The notes beneath the pieces were generated by a model. That model was given only the letters and a program-made list of their open reading frames with translations, searched no databases and was not told where the DNA came from. A stretch of DNA of 64,000 bases from Sandaracinobacteroides hominis. GTDB taxonomy: Bacteria; Pseudomonadota; Alphaproteobacteria; Sphingomonadales; Sphingomonadaceae. Every line of letters starts with the position of its first letter. The stretch's first letter is position 1. The stretch is taken from the NCBI RefSeq assembly GCF_016464365.1, contig NZ_JADCUC010000003.1, positions 1 through 64,000 of the forward strand, read 5' to 3'. Made by a program: the position numbers and the translations under genes. This document shows, one piece after another, positions 17,701-26,913 of the stretch.

Positions 17701-18193
17701 GCCGTTCCTGTGGCCTGGCGTTGATGATAGCCGCCACCCGGCCCTGGCTGACCAGTGCCGGCGAATGCGCGCCCGTCGCCGCATCGGCGAACAACAACTG
17801 CACGTCCTTCAGCCGCACTTCGCGCCCGTTCAGCGAATAGGTCGAGCCTTCGCTGCGGACGATGGCGCGCGAGACTTCCAGCTTGTCGTCGGAATTGAAC
17901 TCGGCCGGCGCCCGGCGCGCGCTGTTGTCCAGCGTCAGCCGCACTTCGGCGAGATCGCGGCTCGGCCGCTTTGCGGTGCCGGCGAAGATCACGTCGTCCA
18001 TGCCCGAGCCACCGGCGGCGACCCGCAGCGAGCGGGCCGAGCTTTCGCCCATCACCCAGCGCAGCGCTTCCAGCAGGTTCGATTTGCCGCAGCCGTTGGG
18101 GCCGACCACGCCGGTCAGCCCGTCGCGGATGTGCAGCTCCGCCGGCTCTACAAAGGATTTGAAGCCCGCCAGGCGGAGGCGGTCAAACCTCAT
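14729..18193 (-). CDS. smc: Chromosome segregation protein SMC
   Basis: A 1154-residue condensin subunit that organises and separates chromosomes together with ScpA and ScpB. The N-terminal head has Walker A in GPNGCGKSNLLEALRW near residue 35. Two long Ala/Glu/Arg-rich coiled coils flank a hinge around residues 500-640, with the C-terminal head carrying the signature LLSGGEQALTAIALIFA and Walker B in PICVLDEVDAPLDD near 1080. Very high GC in the coils creates long open frames on the other strand that are not genes. It is followed on the same strand, upstream in transcription, by the dsbA-like gene 19 bp away. Confidence 0.96.
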   Translation of the reverse strand: MRFDRLRLAGFKSFVEPAELHIRDGLTGVVGPNGCGKSNLLEALRWVMGESSARSLRVAAGGSGMDDVIFAGTAKRPSRDLAEVRLTLDNSARRAPAEFNSDDKLEVSRAIVRSEGSTYSLNGREVRLKDVQLLFADAATGAHSPALVSQGRVAAIINARPQERRQLLEEAAGISGLNVRRREAETRLRAADANLLRLDDVMKAADTQAAGLRRQAKSAQRYRELSERIRALEATLLRLQWMAAIEALQAAERSLQGSDAALTEAVQAAARAATAQADAAAGLPAKRQAEAAAAATLQRLTTERATLVAERAGLVQRLQDLQRALDNAAADSERERARVRDSAATQERLAEELAGQQKAHAEAEVAMPPQAAEVRSAEAAATEAERALATAVEGHAALMAEARSVRAQAEAARGRHERLEGERRRLQAELDRLRAGSSGTELESQLAEAEAALATRTSEAEAAAEAIAAAERDALAARAVAETVERALAAARTEVASLEAEAAALERLRTAKQSPANLGARASLSARPGFEAAAAAALGDDLNAALGAPEKPARHWLRVAAAADDPPLPAVCEPLAAQVTAPAELARRLAQVGVVDSPPSTETLAALKPGQRLVTRDGWLWRWDGFVAPPGGQAAAVAEALAQDNRRREIADSLAAPRERLAAAEAELAQQKAMLADAQQAERTARAARSEAERARDQLAGRLQGLRTALAQAAARTSAMEASIERLVAEGSGAAAEAEAAAVAIGALPDASAAAAAVAEARTQAERSRARLAQARAEAAALERGLAEALARISRLGREIADWQARDRDATAAREALAARVEKLNEERATLVAEPEALDARLGILDREIGIAEAARAAAAESVMAAELSQGDLDRSSRSAEALVADLREARATHSARTEQLREKAAELVADARERFGEEPAKLEQVEGAEADRIEQNLTSMRAERERIGIVNLRADIELAEIEAALAEQARERGELETAINRLRGSIGTLNREGRARLMAAFAEVDRQFRELFVTLFGGGSAELTMIESDDPLEAGLEIRAQPPGKKLQSLTLLSGGEQALTAIALIFALFRTNPAPICVLDEVDAPLDDANVERFTRLLKHMADVTDTRFLIVTHNAVTMAAMHRLYGVTMSEPGVSQLVSVELREAERLVAA

Positions 18194-18212
18194 GCCTGCC
18201 GGGCCGCGATCA

Positions 18213-18953
18213 CTACAGGGCTTCCTTCAGCTTCGGTTCCAGCGTCGCCCAGTTGGCAACGCCTTCCAGCTTCTTGCCGTTCAGCAGGAAGGTGGGCGTG
18301 CCCTGCACCTGAAACTTGTCCACAGCCGCCTGCTGGCGGGCCGTCAGCGTATCGAGCGTCTTCTGATCGGACATGCAGCCATCGAACTTGGCGCGCGGCA
18401 GCCCACGGGTCTTGGCGAACTCGTGCAGCTGGCCTGCCGTCGCAAGACCCTTGATCTGCTCGCCGGGCGGCAGCGCCCGCAGCGGCGCGACATCGGCTTC
18501 GGTCAGCTTGGTGAAGGGCGTGATCCAGGCATCGGAATGGGTGTAGAGCTCGTTCGCCCAGGTGAAAAAGCGCGACGGCCCTTCGCAGGTGGCCAGCTTC
18601 ACGGCGGCAAAGTCATAGACGTTCAGCATGAACGGCCGATATTCATAAGAAACCTGGCCGGTCTTCACATAGGTCGGCTTGAACGTGGTCTCGGCCTCCT
18701 TATGGAAATCGCGGCAATGGCTGCAGGTGAACGAGGCGAACTCGACGACCTTTACCTTGGCGTCGGGGTTGCCCATCCGATAGCCGCCTTCCGGCGTCTC
18801 GACGACCGTCTGCGTCCAGTCCCTGGCGGCGGGTGACGACTTTGCAGCATCCGCAGCCTTGCCGGCCGGAGCCGCGGTCGAGGTACCCGAATCGCACGCT
18901 GCCACCGCAAGCGTTGCTGCCAAAAGGAGCGATACTTTCAACATGTTGGTCAT
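18213..18953 (-). CDS. DsbA family thiol:disulfide protein, lipoprotein
   Basis: A 246-residue exported oxidoreductase. The signal peptide MTNMLKVSLLLAATLAVAAC ends in a lipobox-like VAAC, so it is probably a lipid-anchored periplasmic protein, followed by an Ala/Ser/Lys linker. The thioredoxin fold carries the active site CSHC in SFTCSHCRDFHKEAE near residue 85, and the cis-proline in VQGTPTFLLNGKK near 215. ATG 18953 is chosen because the signal peptide begins there; ATG 18944 is possible. It lies just upstream of smc. The window holds a second, unrelated-looking DsbA-like protein at 5331. Confidence 0.9.
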   Translation of the reverse strand: MTNMLKVSLLLAATLAVAACDSGTSTAAPAGKAADAAKSSPAARDWTQTVVETPEGGYRMGNPDAKVKVVEFASFTCSHCRDFHKEAETTFKPTYVKTGQVSYEYRPFMLNVYDFAAVKLATCEGPSRFFTWANELYTHSDAWITPFTKLTEADVAPLRALPPGEQIKGLATAGQLHEFAKTRGLPRAKFDGCMSDQKTLDTLTARQQAAVDKFQVQGTPTFLLNGKKLEGVANWATLEPKLKEAL

Positions 18954-19043
18954 CAGACGGAAAACCTTACCATATCTAGTAGTGGTGACAAGCCGTACCA
19001 GCACCCGCACTGCCAGCTAGCGCAAAGCTGCGCCGCTGCAAAT

Positions 19044-20174
19044 TCAGGCTGTCGCAAACCGCGCGGGGGCGTAGGGCGAAACGTCGATTCCCGCATAGTC
19101 GGCCTCTACGGCCAGGCCGAGCAGCAGGCCTGCGCCTATCGCCCCGCAGGCGGGTGCAGTCTGGATGCCCCAGCCCCCCTGCCCCGCGCACCAGTGAAAC
19201 GCCGGCTCTGCGGGATCCGGCCCAAGCACGGGAAGCCTGTCCGGCGCGAAGTTGCGCAAGCCCGCCCATTTTGAGGCCAGCCGCCGGATCGGCCAGTCAC
19301 ACATATGCTCGAAGCGGTCCAGCGCGATGGCCATGTCCATCTCGTCTGGCTGGACGTCGTGGGGCGTGTCGGGCGTTTCGTCGTGCGGCGAAATCCAGAG
19401 CCTGCCGGCATCGGGCTTGAAATAGAGCGAGCCGCCCGCATCCATCACCACCGGCAGGTCGGCCGGTGCGTCCGGACGCACCTCCGTCACCACGATCGTC
19501 CGCCTGAGCGGCTGCACGCCGATCGGCTGCACGCCCGCCTGGGCGGCCACCTCGTCGGCCCAGGCGCCAGCCGCATTCACCAGCGTTCTGGCGCGGAATT
19601 CGCCCGCGGATGTCTCGACCTTCCACTCGCCGCGGGTGTGCGAAATCGCCTGAGTCCGCGCGTCTGTCGCCAGCACGGCGCCTGCCTGCCTGGCGCCGCG
19701 CAGATAGCTCTGGTGCAGGACCGCCACATCGATGTCGGAGCAGCCCGGCTCCCAGATGGCCGTCTGCGACCATTCCTCGCGCAGGAACGGAACCTTGTTC
19801 AATATGCCTTCACGTCCCAGCCGCTGGTGTGCGACATGCCCATGCTCGAACTCCGCCTCCAGTGCCGCCAGCGTGCCCGGCGCATCGGCATGACGGATGT
19901 GCAGGGCGCCGCGCGGCGAGAGGATGGCCGTATCGGAGAAACCTTTGGGGGGACGCTGGAAGAACCGCTTTGAAGCCGAGGTCAGCGGCTGCACCGTCGG
20001 CCCGCCATAGGTTTCGGCATAAAAGGCGGCCGAGCGGCCGGTGGTGTGATAACCCGGCTGCGATTCGGCCTCCAGGATCAACAGTTTCAGCCCCGGCGCG
20101 CGCTGCATCAGCGACCAGGCGAGAGAGGCTCCGGCAATGCCGGCGCCGACGATCAGAATGTCGAACTGGCTCAT
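19044..20174 (-). CDS. FAD-dependent oxidoreductase (DAO family)
   Basis: A 376-residue flavoenzyme of the glycine oxidase/D-amino-acid oxidase type. The FAD fold begins DILIVGAGIAGASLAW at residue 4. GYHTTGRSAAFY near 40, LVNAAGAWADEVA near 200 and the C-terminal CAGQGGWGIQTAPACGAIGAG are family hallmarks. It oxidises an amine or hydroxy-acid substrate, not identifiable here. Its ATG overlaps the stop of the preceding hydrolase gene (ATGA), so the two form an operon. Confidence 0.88.
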   Translation of the reverse strand: MSQFDILIVGAGIAGASLAWSLMQRAPGLKLLILEAESQPGYHTTGRSAAFYAETYGGPTVQPLTSASKRFFQRPPKGFSDTAILSPRGALHIRHADAPGTLAALEAEFEHGHVAHQRLGREGILNKVPFLREEWSQTAIWEPGCSDIDVAVLHQSYLRGARQAGAVLATDARTQAISHTRGEWKVETSAGEFRARTLVNAAGAWADEVAAQAGVQPIGVQPLRRTIVVTEVRPDAPADLPVVMDAGGSLYFKPDAGRLWISPHDETPDTPHDVQPDEMDMAIALDRFEHMCDWPIRRLASKWAGLRNFAPDRLPVLGPDPAEPAFHWCAGQGGWGIQTAPACGAIGAGLLLGLAVEADYAGIDVSPYAPARFATA

Positions 20175-21121
20175 GCCAGCCTGTCTAGCGTGAATTCCCT
20201 GATCTTTTGAAGTGCGGCTCTTCGCGCCGGCTCGGCCTCGCGCAGAAGTTCGTGTGCTGCCCCCTCCACGATGTGCCGTTCGGCATTGGGAAGCCGCGCC
20301 GCGATGCGCATGGTCGCCTTGTTGTCCACCAGTCGCTCGTTCGAAGCCATCAGCACCATCAGGGGCAACTGCACCTGCTCCAGCGGCAGGGCCTCCAGTT
20401 GCCGCTGGCTGTCGGCAAAGGCCTTGATCCAGCCCCAGCTGACGCCGCCGGTCGCGAGTTCCGGCCTTGCCGCCACCCAAAGCCCTTCGTCTTCGAAATG
20501 CGCCCGGCTGCCGGTGAGCAGCAACTGGCGCTCGGGACGCTGCTGCAGGCGGCCGTAGGGGCGTTGGCCCCAGGCGAAGTTCGCCTGCAACCCGCGCGCC
20601 ACCTGCAGCGGCGCCAGCCGCATGGCCGCCGCCTTCATGGCCATCGGCCCGCCCATTCCATAAAAGGGTGCCGCAAGGATGGCGCCTTGCAGATCGCGCC
20701 GGAGCGGCAGATCGGTTCGTGCCGGATCTGCGATCCAGCGCGTCAGCAGATGCCCGCCCATACTGTGCCCCAGTGCCAGCCACGGCGCTTGTCCCAGCGA
20801 CTCCATCGCCCATCCGCTCAGTCGGTCCAGATCGGACAGCCAGGTGTCGAAGCTGTCGATATGCCCAGCGCCGCTGTCGGTCAGCCGGGTAGAGCCGCCC
20901 TGCCCGCGCCAGTCGAAGCTGGCGATGGCAAAGCCCTCGTCGTGCAGGAGGCGGATGGCGTCGGCCCATTTTTCGTGGAAATCGGCCCGCCCGGTGAGCA
21001 GCAGCAGATTGGCGATCGGCTGTTCGTGCGGAAACAGGAGCGTACGGATCTGGGCGCCGTCCGCCATGGCCTCGCGGCCGACGATCGCGTCCTTTGGCAA
21101 ATGAAAGGCGGGGGCGCTCAT
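20171..21121 (-). CDS. Alpha/beta hydrolase, lysophospholipase-like (S33)
   Basis: A 316-residue hydrolase of the serine aminopeptidase S33 or monoglyceride-lipase group. The nucleophile elbow is GHSMGG in WLALGHSMGGHLL near residue 118, the oxyanion region FDWRGQGGS near 68, and the catalytic His lies in EGAAHELLRE near 288. PldB-type lysophospholipase is a reasonable guess, but substrate is uncertain. It is 12 bp downstream of ppdK and coupled to the FAD oxidase by a four-base overlap. Confidence 0.85.
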   Translation of the reverse strand: MSAPAFHLPKDAIVGREAMADGAQIRTLLFPHEQPIANLLLLTGRADFHEKWADAIRLLHDEGFAIASFDWRGQGGSTRLTDSGAGHIDSFDTWLSDLDRLSGWAMESLGQAPWLALGHSMGGHLLTRWIADPARTDLPLRRDLQGAILAAPFYGMGGPMAMKAAAMRLAPLQVARGLQANFAWGQRPYGRLQQRPERQLLLTGSRAHFEDEGLWVAARPELATGGVSWGWIKAFADSQRQLEALPLEQVQLPLMVLMASNERLVDNKATMRIAARLPNAERHIVEGAAHELLREAEPARRAALQKIREFTLDRLA

Positions 21122-21133
21122 CCCGGCTGGCGC

Positions 21134-23809
21134 TCAACCGGCCTGCTTGCCGCCCTGCTTGTTCCGGAGTGCAGCCTGCGCCGCTGCCAGCCGCGCAATC
21201 GGCACCCGCCAGGGCGAGCAACTCACATAGTCCAGCCCCTGCTCTTCGCAGAAGGCGATGGTCGCCGGATCGCCGCCATGCTCGCCGCAAATGCCCAGCT
21301 TCAGCGCCGGTCGGGCGGCTTTGCCGCGCTCGGCCGCCAGCGCCACCAGCTCGCCCACGCCCTCGACATCGAGGCTGACGAACGGATCGCGGGGATAGAT
21401 CCCGGCCTCGACATATTCGCCCAGGAAGCGGGCCGCATCGTCGCGGCTGATGCCCAATGTCGTCTGGGTCAGGTCGTTGGTGCCGAAGCTGAAGAATTCG
21501 GCAGCTCCGGCGATTTCGCCGGCTCTCAGCGCTGCGCGCGGCAGCTCGATCATCGTCCCCACGCTATAGTCCAGGCGCTTGCCCGACGCTTCGAAAACGG
21601 CTTCAGCCGTCCGGTCGATGACGCCCTTCACCAGCTCCAGCTCGCGGGCGGTCGCCACCAGCGGCACCATGATTTCGGGGACGATGTTGCCGCCGACTGC
21701 CAGCGCCGCCTCGAAGATGGCGCGGGCCTGCATTTCGACGATCTCCGGATAGGAGATCAGCAGGCGGCAGCCGCGATGGCCCAGCATCGGGTTGGATTCG
21801 TGCAGCTCTGCCACCCGGCGGCGAACGGCGGCCACCGACAGGCCCGTCGTCTCCGCGACTTCCACCATTTCCGCTTCGCGCGCCGGCAGGAACTCGTGCA
21901 GCGGCGGATCGAGCAGGCGGATCGTCACCGGCAGGCCGGACATGATCCGGAAGATCGCCTCGAAATCCCCCCGCTGCGAAGGCAGCAGCTTCTCCAGGGC
22001 AGAGCGTCGCTGCGCTTCCTCGGTGCCCAGGATCATGGCGCGGACGTGCACGATCCGCTGCTCGCCGAAGAACATGTGCTCGGTGCGCGCGAGGCCGACA
22101 CCCTCGGCGCCGAAGCGAACTGCCGTGGTGCAATCCTCGGGCGTTTCGGCGTTGGCGCGCACCTTCATGCGGCGGTGCCCGTCGGCCCATTGCATCAGCC
22201 GGGCGAAATCGCCGGAAAGCTCCGGCTCGACCGTCGGCACGCGGCCCTCCATCACTTCGCCGCTGGCGCCGTCCAGCGTGATGACGGTGCCTTCCGCAAG
22301 CTCGCGCCCGCCGATGCGAAGTATGCGGCTGTCCATGTCGATGGAGATACCGCCCGCGCCCGAAACGCAGGGGCGGCCCATGCCGCGCGCCACCACGGCG
22401 GCGTGGCTGGTCATCCCGCCGCGCGCCGTGAGGATACCGCGCGCCGCGTGCATGCCGGCGATGTCCTCGGGGCTGGTCTCGATGCGGACGAGGATCACAT
22501 CCTCGCCCTGGCTCGCCTTTTCCGCCGCGGTCGCGCTGTCCAGCACGATGGCACCGGAAGCAGCGCCCGGGGAGGCCGGCAAGCCTACCGCCAGCACATT
22601 GCGTGCGGCCTTCGGGTCAAGCGTGGGATGCAGCAGCTGGTCCAGCACCGCGGGATCGACGCGTAGAACTGCCTCGTCCGTCTCGATCAGCCCCTCGTCG
22701 ACCATATCGCAGGCCATCTTCAGCGCGGCCTTTGCCGTGCGCTTGCCGGCCCGCGTCTGCAGCAGCCAGAGCTTGTTTTCCTGCACGGTGAACTCGATGT
22801 CCTGGCAGTCGCGGTAATGCGTCTCCAGCCGCTTGAACATCTCCGCCAGCTCGGCGAACACGACGGGCATGGCCTCTTCCATCGACAGGCCCCGGGCACC
22901 CGCCCGCTCGCGCGCCGCCAGCGTAAGATAGTGCGGCGTGCGGATGCCGGCGACGACATCTTCACCTTGGGCATTGATCAGATATTCGCCATAGATCAGC
23001 CGGTCGCCGTTGGCCGGATCGCGCGTGAAGGCCACGCCCGTCGCCGAGGTGTCGCCCATGTTGCCGAACACCATCGCCTGCACGGTGACGGCCGTGCCCC
23101 AGCTTTCGGGGATGTCGTTCAGCCGCCGATAGACGGCGGCGCGCTCGCTGCGCCAGCTGCCGAACACGGCAGCCACCGCGCCCTCCAGCTGGTCCGTCGG
23201 ATCCTGCGGGAAGGGCTTGCCGGTCTCGTTCTCGACGATGGCGAGATACTGCCCCACCAGCGCCTTCAGGTCTTCTGCGGTCAGGTCGGTGTCGAGGTTC
23301 GCGCCCCGGTCGTCCTTCATCAGCTCCAGGGCGTCCTCGAACAGATAGTGATCGAGGCCCAGCACCACGTCGCCATACATCTGGATGAAGCGGCGATAGC
23401 TGTCCCATGCGAAACGGGCATTGCCGGAACGGGTGGCGAGGCCCTCCACCGTCACGTCGTTGAGGCCGAGGTTCAGCACCGTGTCCATCATGCCGGGCAT
23501 CGACACGCGCGCACCCGAACGCACGGAGACCAGCAGCGGGTTGGTGGCGGAGCCGAACTCCATGCCCACCACCTTTTCGATGTGGGCGAGGCCCTCGGGC
23601 AGCAGTGCCTTCAGATCATCGGGCAGGCGGCCGCCGGCCTCGTAATAGAGTGCGCACAGAGTGGTGGGAATGGTGAAGCCTGGCGGCACCGGTAGCCCGA
23701 TGCCCGCCATCTCGGCCAGGTTCGCGCCCTTTCCGCCCAGATGCGCCTTCCCGAGGTGATGGGCCGAAGGGGCCGCTCCGCCGAACGGGATGAGAAGACG
23801 CTGGGGCAT
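21134..23809 (-). CDS. ppdK: Pyruvate, phosphate dikinase
   Basis: An 891-residue enzyme interconverting pyruvate, ATP and phosphate with PEP, AMP and pyrophosphate. The N-terminal ATP-grasp domain starts GGKGANLAEMAGIGLPVPPG near residue 25. The phosphohistidine loop is GGMTSHAAVVARGMGRPC near 455, and the C-terminal PEP/pyruvate barrel has GTNDLTQTTLG near 770 and CGEHGGDP near 830. ATG 23809 is preceded by AGGA and fits the family length; a longer frame overlaps glyS. It is 7 bp from the glyS stop, so it belongs to the glyQ-glyS-ppdK transcription unit. Confidence 0.95.
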   Translation of the reverse strand: MPQRLLIPFGGAAPSAHHLGKAHLGGKGANLAEMAGIGLPVPPGFTIPTTLCALYYEAGGRLPDDLKALLPEGLAHIEKVVGMEFGSATNPLLVSVRSGARVSMPGMMDTVLNLGLNDVTVEGLATRSGNARFAWDSYRRFIQMYGDVVLGLDHYLFEDALELMKDDRGANLDTDLTAEDLKALVGQYLAIVENETGKPFPQDPTDQLEGAVAAVFGSWRSERAAVYRRLNDIPESWGTAVTVQAMVFGNMGDTSATGVAFTRDPANGDRLIYGEYLINAQGEDVVAGIRTPHYLTLAARERAGARGLSMEEAMPVVFAELAEMFKRLETHYRDCQDIEFTVQENKLWLLQTRAGKRTAKAALKMACDMVDEGLIETDEAVLRVDPAVLDQLLHPTLDPKAARNVLAVGLPASPGAASGAIVLDSATAAEKASQGEDVILVRIETSPEDIAGMHAARGILTARGGMTSHAAVVARGMGRPCVSGAGGISIDMDSRILRIGGRELAEGTVITLDGASGEVMEGRVPTVEPELSGDFARLMQWADGHRRMKVRANAETPEDCTTAVRFGAEGVGLARTEHMFFGEQRIVHVRAMILGTEEAQRRSALEKLLPSQRGDFEAIFRIMSGLPVTIRLLDPPLHEFLPAREAEMVEVAETTGLSVAAVRRRVAELHESNPMLGHRGCRLLISYPEIVEMQARAIFEAALAVGGNIVPEIMVPLVATARELELVKGVIDRTAEAVFEASGKRLDYSVGTMIELPRAALRAGEIAGAAEFFSFGTNDLTQTTLGISRDDAARFLGEYVEAGIYPRDPFVSLDVEGVGELVALAAERGKAARPALKLGICGEHGGDPATIAFCEEQGLDYVSCSPWRVPIARLAAAQAALRNKQGGKQAG

Positions 23810-23816
23810 ATGGGTC

Positions 23817-25925
23817 CTAACCTTCGAGCTTCGAAAAATCCGCAACCTTGTGCATTGCGTCGCGAACCCCGGCCAAGAGGCCCAGTCGTCGCGCCCGCAC
23901 TTCGGGCACAGGGTCATTCACTGTGACTTCCTCGAAGAAGCGGTCCACCGGCTCTCGCAGGGATGCCAGAAGCTTCATCGCGCCTTCGAAATCCTCGCGG
24001 CCCAGCAGCGCGTCTGCCTCGTCGAACAGCAGGGCATTGCCGGTCTTCTGAGATTTCGCGAACAGCCGGGCGAGGTTCTTTTCCGTCTCGCCGATATATT
24101 TGCTCTCGATGGAGGCAAGATCTACCGGCTCGACCGCATAGCTCCTGCCGTCCTTCTTCTCCTCGGCCTTCAGGATGTTGGCGGCCCGCTTGTAGCCGGC
24201 GAGCAGGTTCCTGCCGTCGTCGGTTTCGGTGAAGGCCTGCACCGCCTTCACGCGCGCGAGCAGGCGGACGAGATCGTCCTCGCCGCCGAGCGCGAATACG
24301 GCGTCGATCAGGTCATGGCGAACGCCGGCTTCGCGTTGCTGGACCTTCAGGCGATCCGCGAAGAAGCCAATCAGCTCGTCCGCATCTTTGGCACCGGCCA
24401 CTTTCAGCGCGTGCTGCAAGGGGATGCGCCGTCCCTCGATGACCAGCATGTCCAGCACGCCAAGCGCCGCGCGCCGAAGCGCGAAAGGATCCTTGGAACC
24501 GGTTGGGCGAATATCGGCGGCAAAGAAGCTGACAAGTGTATCCAGCCGATCCGCTAAGGCCACCGCCACCGGAATGCAGCCCTCGGGCACTGGCGCATAA
24601 TGCTGCTTCAGTGCCGCCACCACGCCCGGCTTCTCACCCTGCGCTTCGGCCAGATAGCCGCCGATTATGCCCTGCAGCTCCGGGAACTCGCCGACCGTGC
24701 CGGTCGTCAGGTCGGCTTTTGCCAGCCGGGCTGCGCGTTCCACCCGGTCGGCGAACTCGGCATCGGAAAACTGCTCAGGTGTCGGGTTCGGGATCGCGCC
24801 CGATTCCACCAGCCAGCGGGCCAGTTTTGCCACCCGCTCCACCTTCTCGGCCATGGTGCCGAGCTTTTCGTGGAAGACGATGTCCTTCAGCTTCTCGCCG
24901 AAGCTCTCCAGCGGCTTCGACTTGTCCTGCTCCCAGAAGAAGCGGGCGTCGGCCAGCCGCGCGGACAGCACCCGTTCGTTGCCGCGGGCGATGGTCCAGC
25001 CCTTGTCGGCGGCCACCAGATTGGCGACGCAGACGAAGGCCGGGGCCAGCTTCCCTTCGGCGTCTTCGACGGCGAAGTATTTCTGGTTGGTGCGCATCGT
25101 CAGCTGGATGATTTCCGGCGGCACCGAGAGGAAGGATTCGTCAAATCGCCCCAGCAGCGGCACCGGCCATTCCGTCAGCCCGGCATTTTCCGCTTCCAGG
25201 CCCTCGTCGGGCCGCAGCCGGTATCCGGCCTCGGAAGCGGCCTGTTCGGCGCCGTTGCGGATTTCCGCCCGCCGCTCATTCTCGGAGAGCACGACGAAGT
25301 CTGCCGCCAGCTCCCTGGCATAGGCGCCGGCGCTGGAAATGCAGAGCGAGCCCTTCTGCCCCATGAAGCGGTGGCCACAGGTCGTGCGGCCGGACTGGAT
25401 GCCCAGTGCGTCGAATTCGACGATCTCGCTGTCCAGCAGCGCCACGATCTCGCGCAGAGGCCGCACCCAGCGCGGGCTGGCGGTCGAGGCGCTGGCGGCG
25501 CCCCAGCGCTGGGACTTCGGCCATTGGAAGCCGGAGATCAGCGCGGGCAAACGCTCAGCCAGTATCTCGCTGGTCGGCCGCCCGGCGCGCGACAGGTTGG
25601 CAAACAGGAACACTCCCTTGCCGGTATCGCGTTCGTCCAGCTGATCGCGCGAAAGCCCGGTTGATTTCAGGAAGCCTTCGACAGCTTGTGCCGGCGCATC
25701 CGCGCGCGGCCCGCGCCGCTCTTCGGAAACCGCCTCGCTCGACTCGGGGAGCCCGCGCGCCATCAGCGCCAGCCGCCGCGGCGTGGTGTGTGTTTCCACC
25801 GAAGCCGCCTTCAGCCCGGCCTCGGCCAGAAGGGCGGCGAATTTTTCGCGCAGTTGCGTCGCCGCAGCCGGCTGCATCCGCGCCGGAATTTCTTCGGAGA
25901 ACAACTCAAGCAGGAAATCAGCCAT
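23817..25925 (-). CDS. glyS: Glycine--tRNA ligase beta subunit
   Basis: A 702-residue beta subunit of the bacterial heterotetrameric glycyl-tRNA synthetase, which binds tRNA-Gly. It opens with [19 protein letters not shown] and THTTPRRLAL, and contains KGVFLF, GHRFM, ALADRLDTLVSFFAAD and GSKDPFALRRAALGVLD, all highly conserved in GlyS. The C-terminal anticodon-binding region follows. It overlaps glyQ by one base (TAATG), giving coupled production of the two subunits. Confidence 0.97.
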   Translation of the reverse strand: MADFLLELFSEEIPARMQPAAATQLREKFAALLAEAGLKAASVETHTTPRRLALMARGLPESSEAVSEERRGPRADAPAQAVEGFLKSTGLSRDQLDERDTGKGVFLFANLSRAGRPTSEILAERLPALISGFQWPKSQRWGAASASTASPRWVRPLREIVALLDSEIVEFDALGIQSGRTTCGHRFMGQKGSLCISSAGAYARELAADFVVLSENERRAEIRNGAEQAASEAGYRLRPDEGLEAENAGLTEWPVPLLGRFDESFLSVPPEIIQLTMRTNQKYFAVEDAEGKLAPAFVCVANLVAADKGWTIARGNERVLSARLADARFFWEQDKSKPLESFGEKLKDIVFHEKLGTMAEKVERVAKLARWLVESGAIPNPTPEQFSDAEFADRVERAARLAKADLTTGTVGEFPELQGIIGGYLAEAQGEKPGVVAALKQHYAPVPEGCIPVAVALADRLDTLVSFFAADIRPTGSKDPFALRRAALGVLDMLVIEGRRIPLQHALKVAGAKDADELIGFFADRLKVQQREAGVRHDLIDAVFALGGEDDLVRLLARVKAVQAFTETDDGRNLLAGYKRAANILKAEEKKDGRSYAVEPVDLASIESKYIGETEKNLARLFAKSQKTGNALLFDEADALLGREDFEGAMKLLASLREPVDRFFEEVTVNDPVPEVRARRLGLLAGVRDAMHKVADFSKLEG

Positions 25926-26872
25926 TAGAACATACCAAACGCAGGGTCGTCATAGGTCGGAAGGTCATCTTCAGGCTCGGCAAAATCGTCCACCGGTATG
26001 CCCCGGAGCTCGGCCGTCTCCTTCGCCACATAGAGGTCAGCCACGGCCTTCACCAGGTCGCGCACCCGCCCGATATAGGCCTGCCGCTCCGCCACCGAGA
26101 TGACCCCGCGCGCATTCAGCAGGTTGAACTGGTGGCTGGCCTTGATCGCCTGGTCATAGGCGGGCATCGGCAGCCCTGCCTCCACCAGCGCGCGGCATTC
26201 GTCTGCGCTCTTGCGGAAGCCGTCAAAGAGTGCCTCGGTGTTGGCATGCTCGAAATTATAGGCGGAAAACTGGCGCTCGTTCTCCAGAAAAACCTCGCCA
26301 TAGGAGAGGCCGTCATTGTTGAACGGCAGGTCATAGACGTTCTCGACGCCCAGGATATACATCGCCAGCCGCTCCAGCCCGTAGGTGATCTCGCCGGCGA
26401 CGGGCGCACAATCCTGCCCGCCCACCTGCTGGAAATAGGTGAACTGCGTCACCTCCATGCCGTTGCACCACACCTCCCAGCCGAGGCCCCAGGCGCCCAG
26501 CGTCGGGCTCTCCCAATCATCCTCGACGAAGCGGATGTCGTTGGTCTTGAGGTCGATGCCGATGGCTTCCAGCGAGCCGAGATACTGATCGAGGATATCG
26601 TCGGGCGAAGGCTTCAGGATCACCTGATACTGGTAATAATGCTGCAGCCGGTTGGGGTTTTCGCCATATCGCCCGTCCGACGGGCGGCGGCTGGGCTGCA
26701 CATAGGCCGCCTTCCACGGCTTCGGCCCCAGCGCGCGCAGGGTGGTTGCCGGGTGGAAGGTCCCTGCCCCCATCTCCATGTCGTAGGGCTGCAGCATCGC
26801 GCAGCCGCGCGCGCTCCAATACGCGTGAAGCGTCAGGATGATGTCCTGAAAGCATTTGGGTTTCGTGCTCAC
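25925..26872 (-). CDS. glyQ: Glycine--tRNA ligase alpha subunit
   Basis: A 315-residue class II catalytic subunit that activates glycine. Conserved stretches are [20 protein letters not shown] at the N-terminus, [13 protein letters not shown] near 35, and the motif-2 region [20 protein letters not shown] near 62. [20 protein letters not shown] near 128 and GLERLAMY near 165 follow. The C-terminal tail is acidic. It heads the glyQ-glyS-ppdK unit. Confidence 0.97.
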   Translation of the reverse strand: MSTKPKCFQDIILTLHAYWSARGCAMLQPYDMEMGAGTFHPATTLRALGPKPWKAAYVQPSRRPSDGRYGENPNRLQHYYQYQVILKPSPDDILDQYLGSLEAIGIDLKTNDIRFVEDDWESPTLGAWGLGWEVWCNGMEVTQFTYFQQVGGQDCAPVAGEITYGLERLAMYILGVENVYDLPFNNDGLSYGEVFLENERQFSAYNFEHANTEALFDGFRKSADECRALVEAGLPMPAYDQAIKASHQFNLLNARGVISVAERQAYIGRVRDLVKAVADLYVAKETAELRGIPVDDFAEPEDDLPTYDDPAFGMF

Positions 26873-26913
26873 AGCCGCGCGGTTAGCGGGTGCAGCACAA
26901 AAGGGGAAGTGAT

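Noticed and set aside
14799-18454. Long plus-strand open frames antisense to smc
   Set aside because: They mirror the Ala/Arg/Glu-rich coiled-coil codons of smc in very GC-rich DNA, have no ribosome sites and give low-complexity, Arg/Pro-rich translations.
19044-22817. Long frames opposite or ahead of the FAD oxidase, hydrolase and ppdK
   Set aside because: Real genes with intact motifs cover these bases on the other frame or strand.
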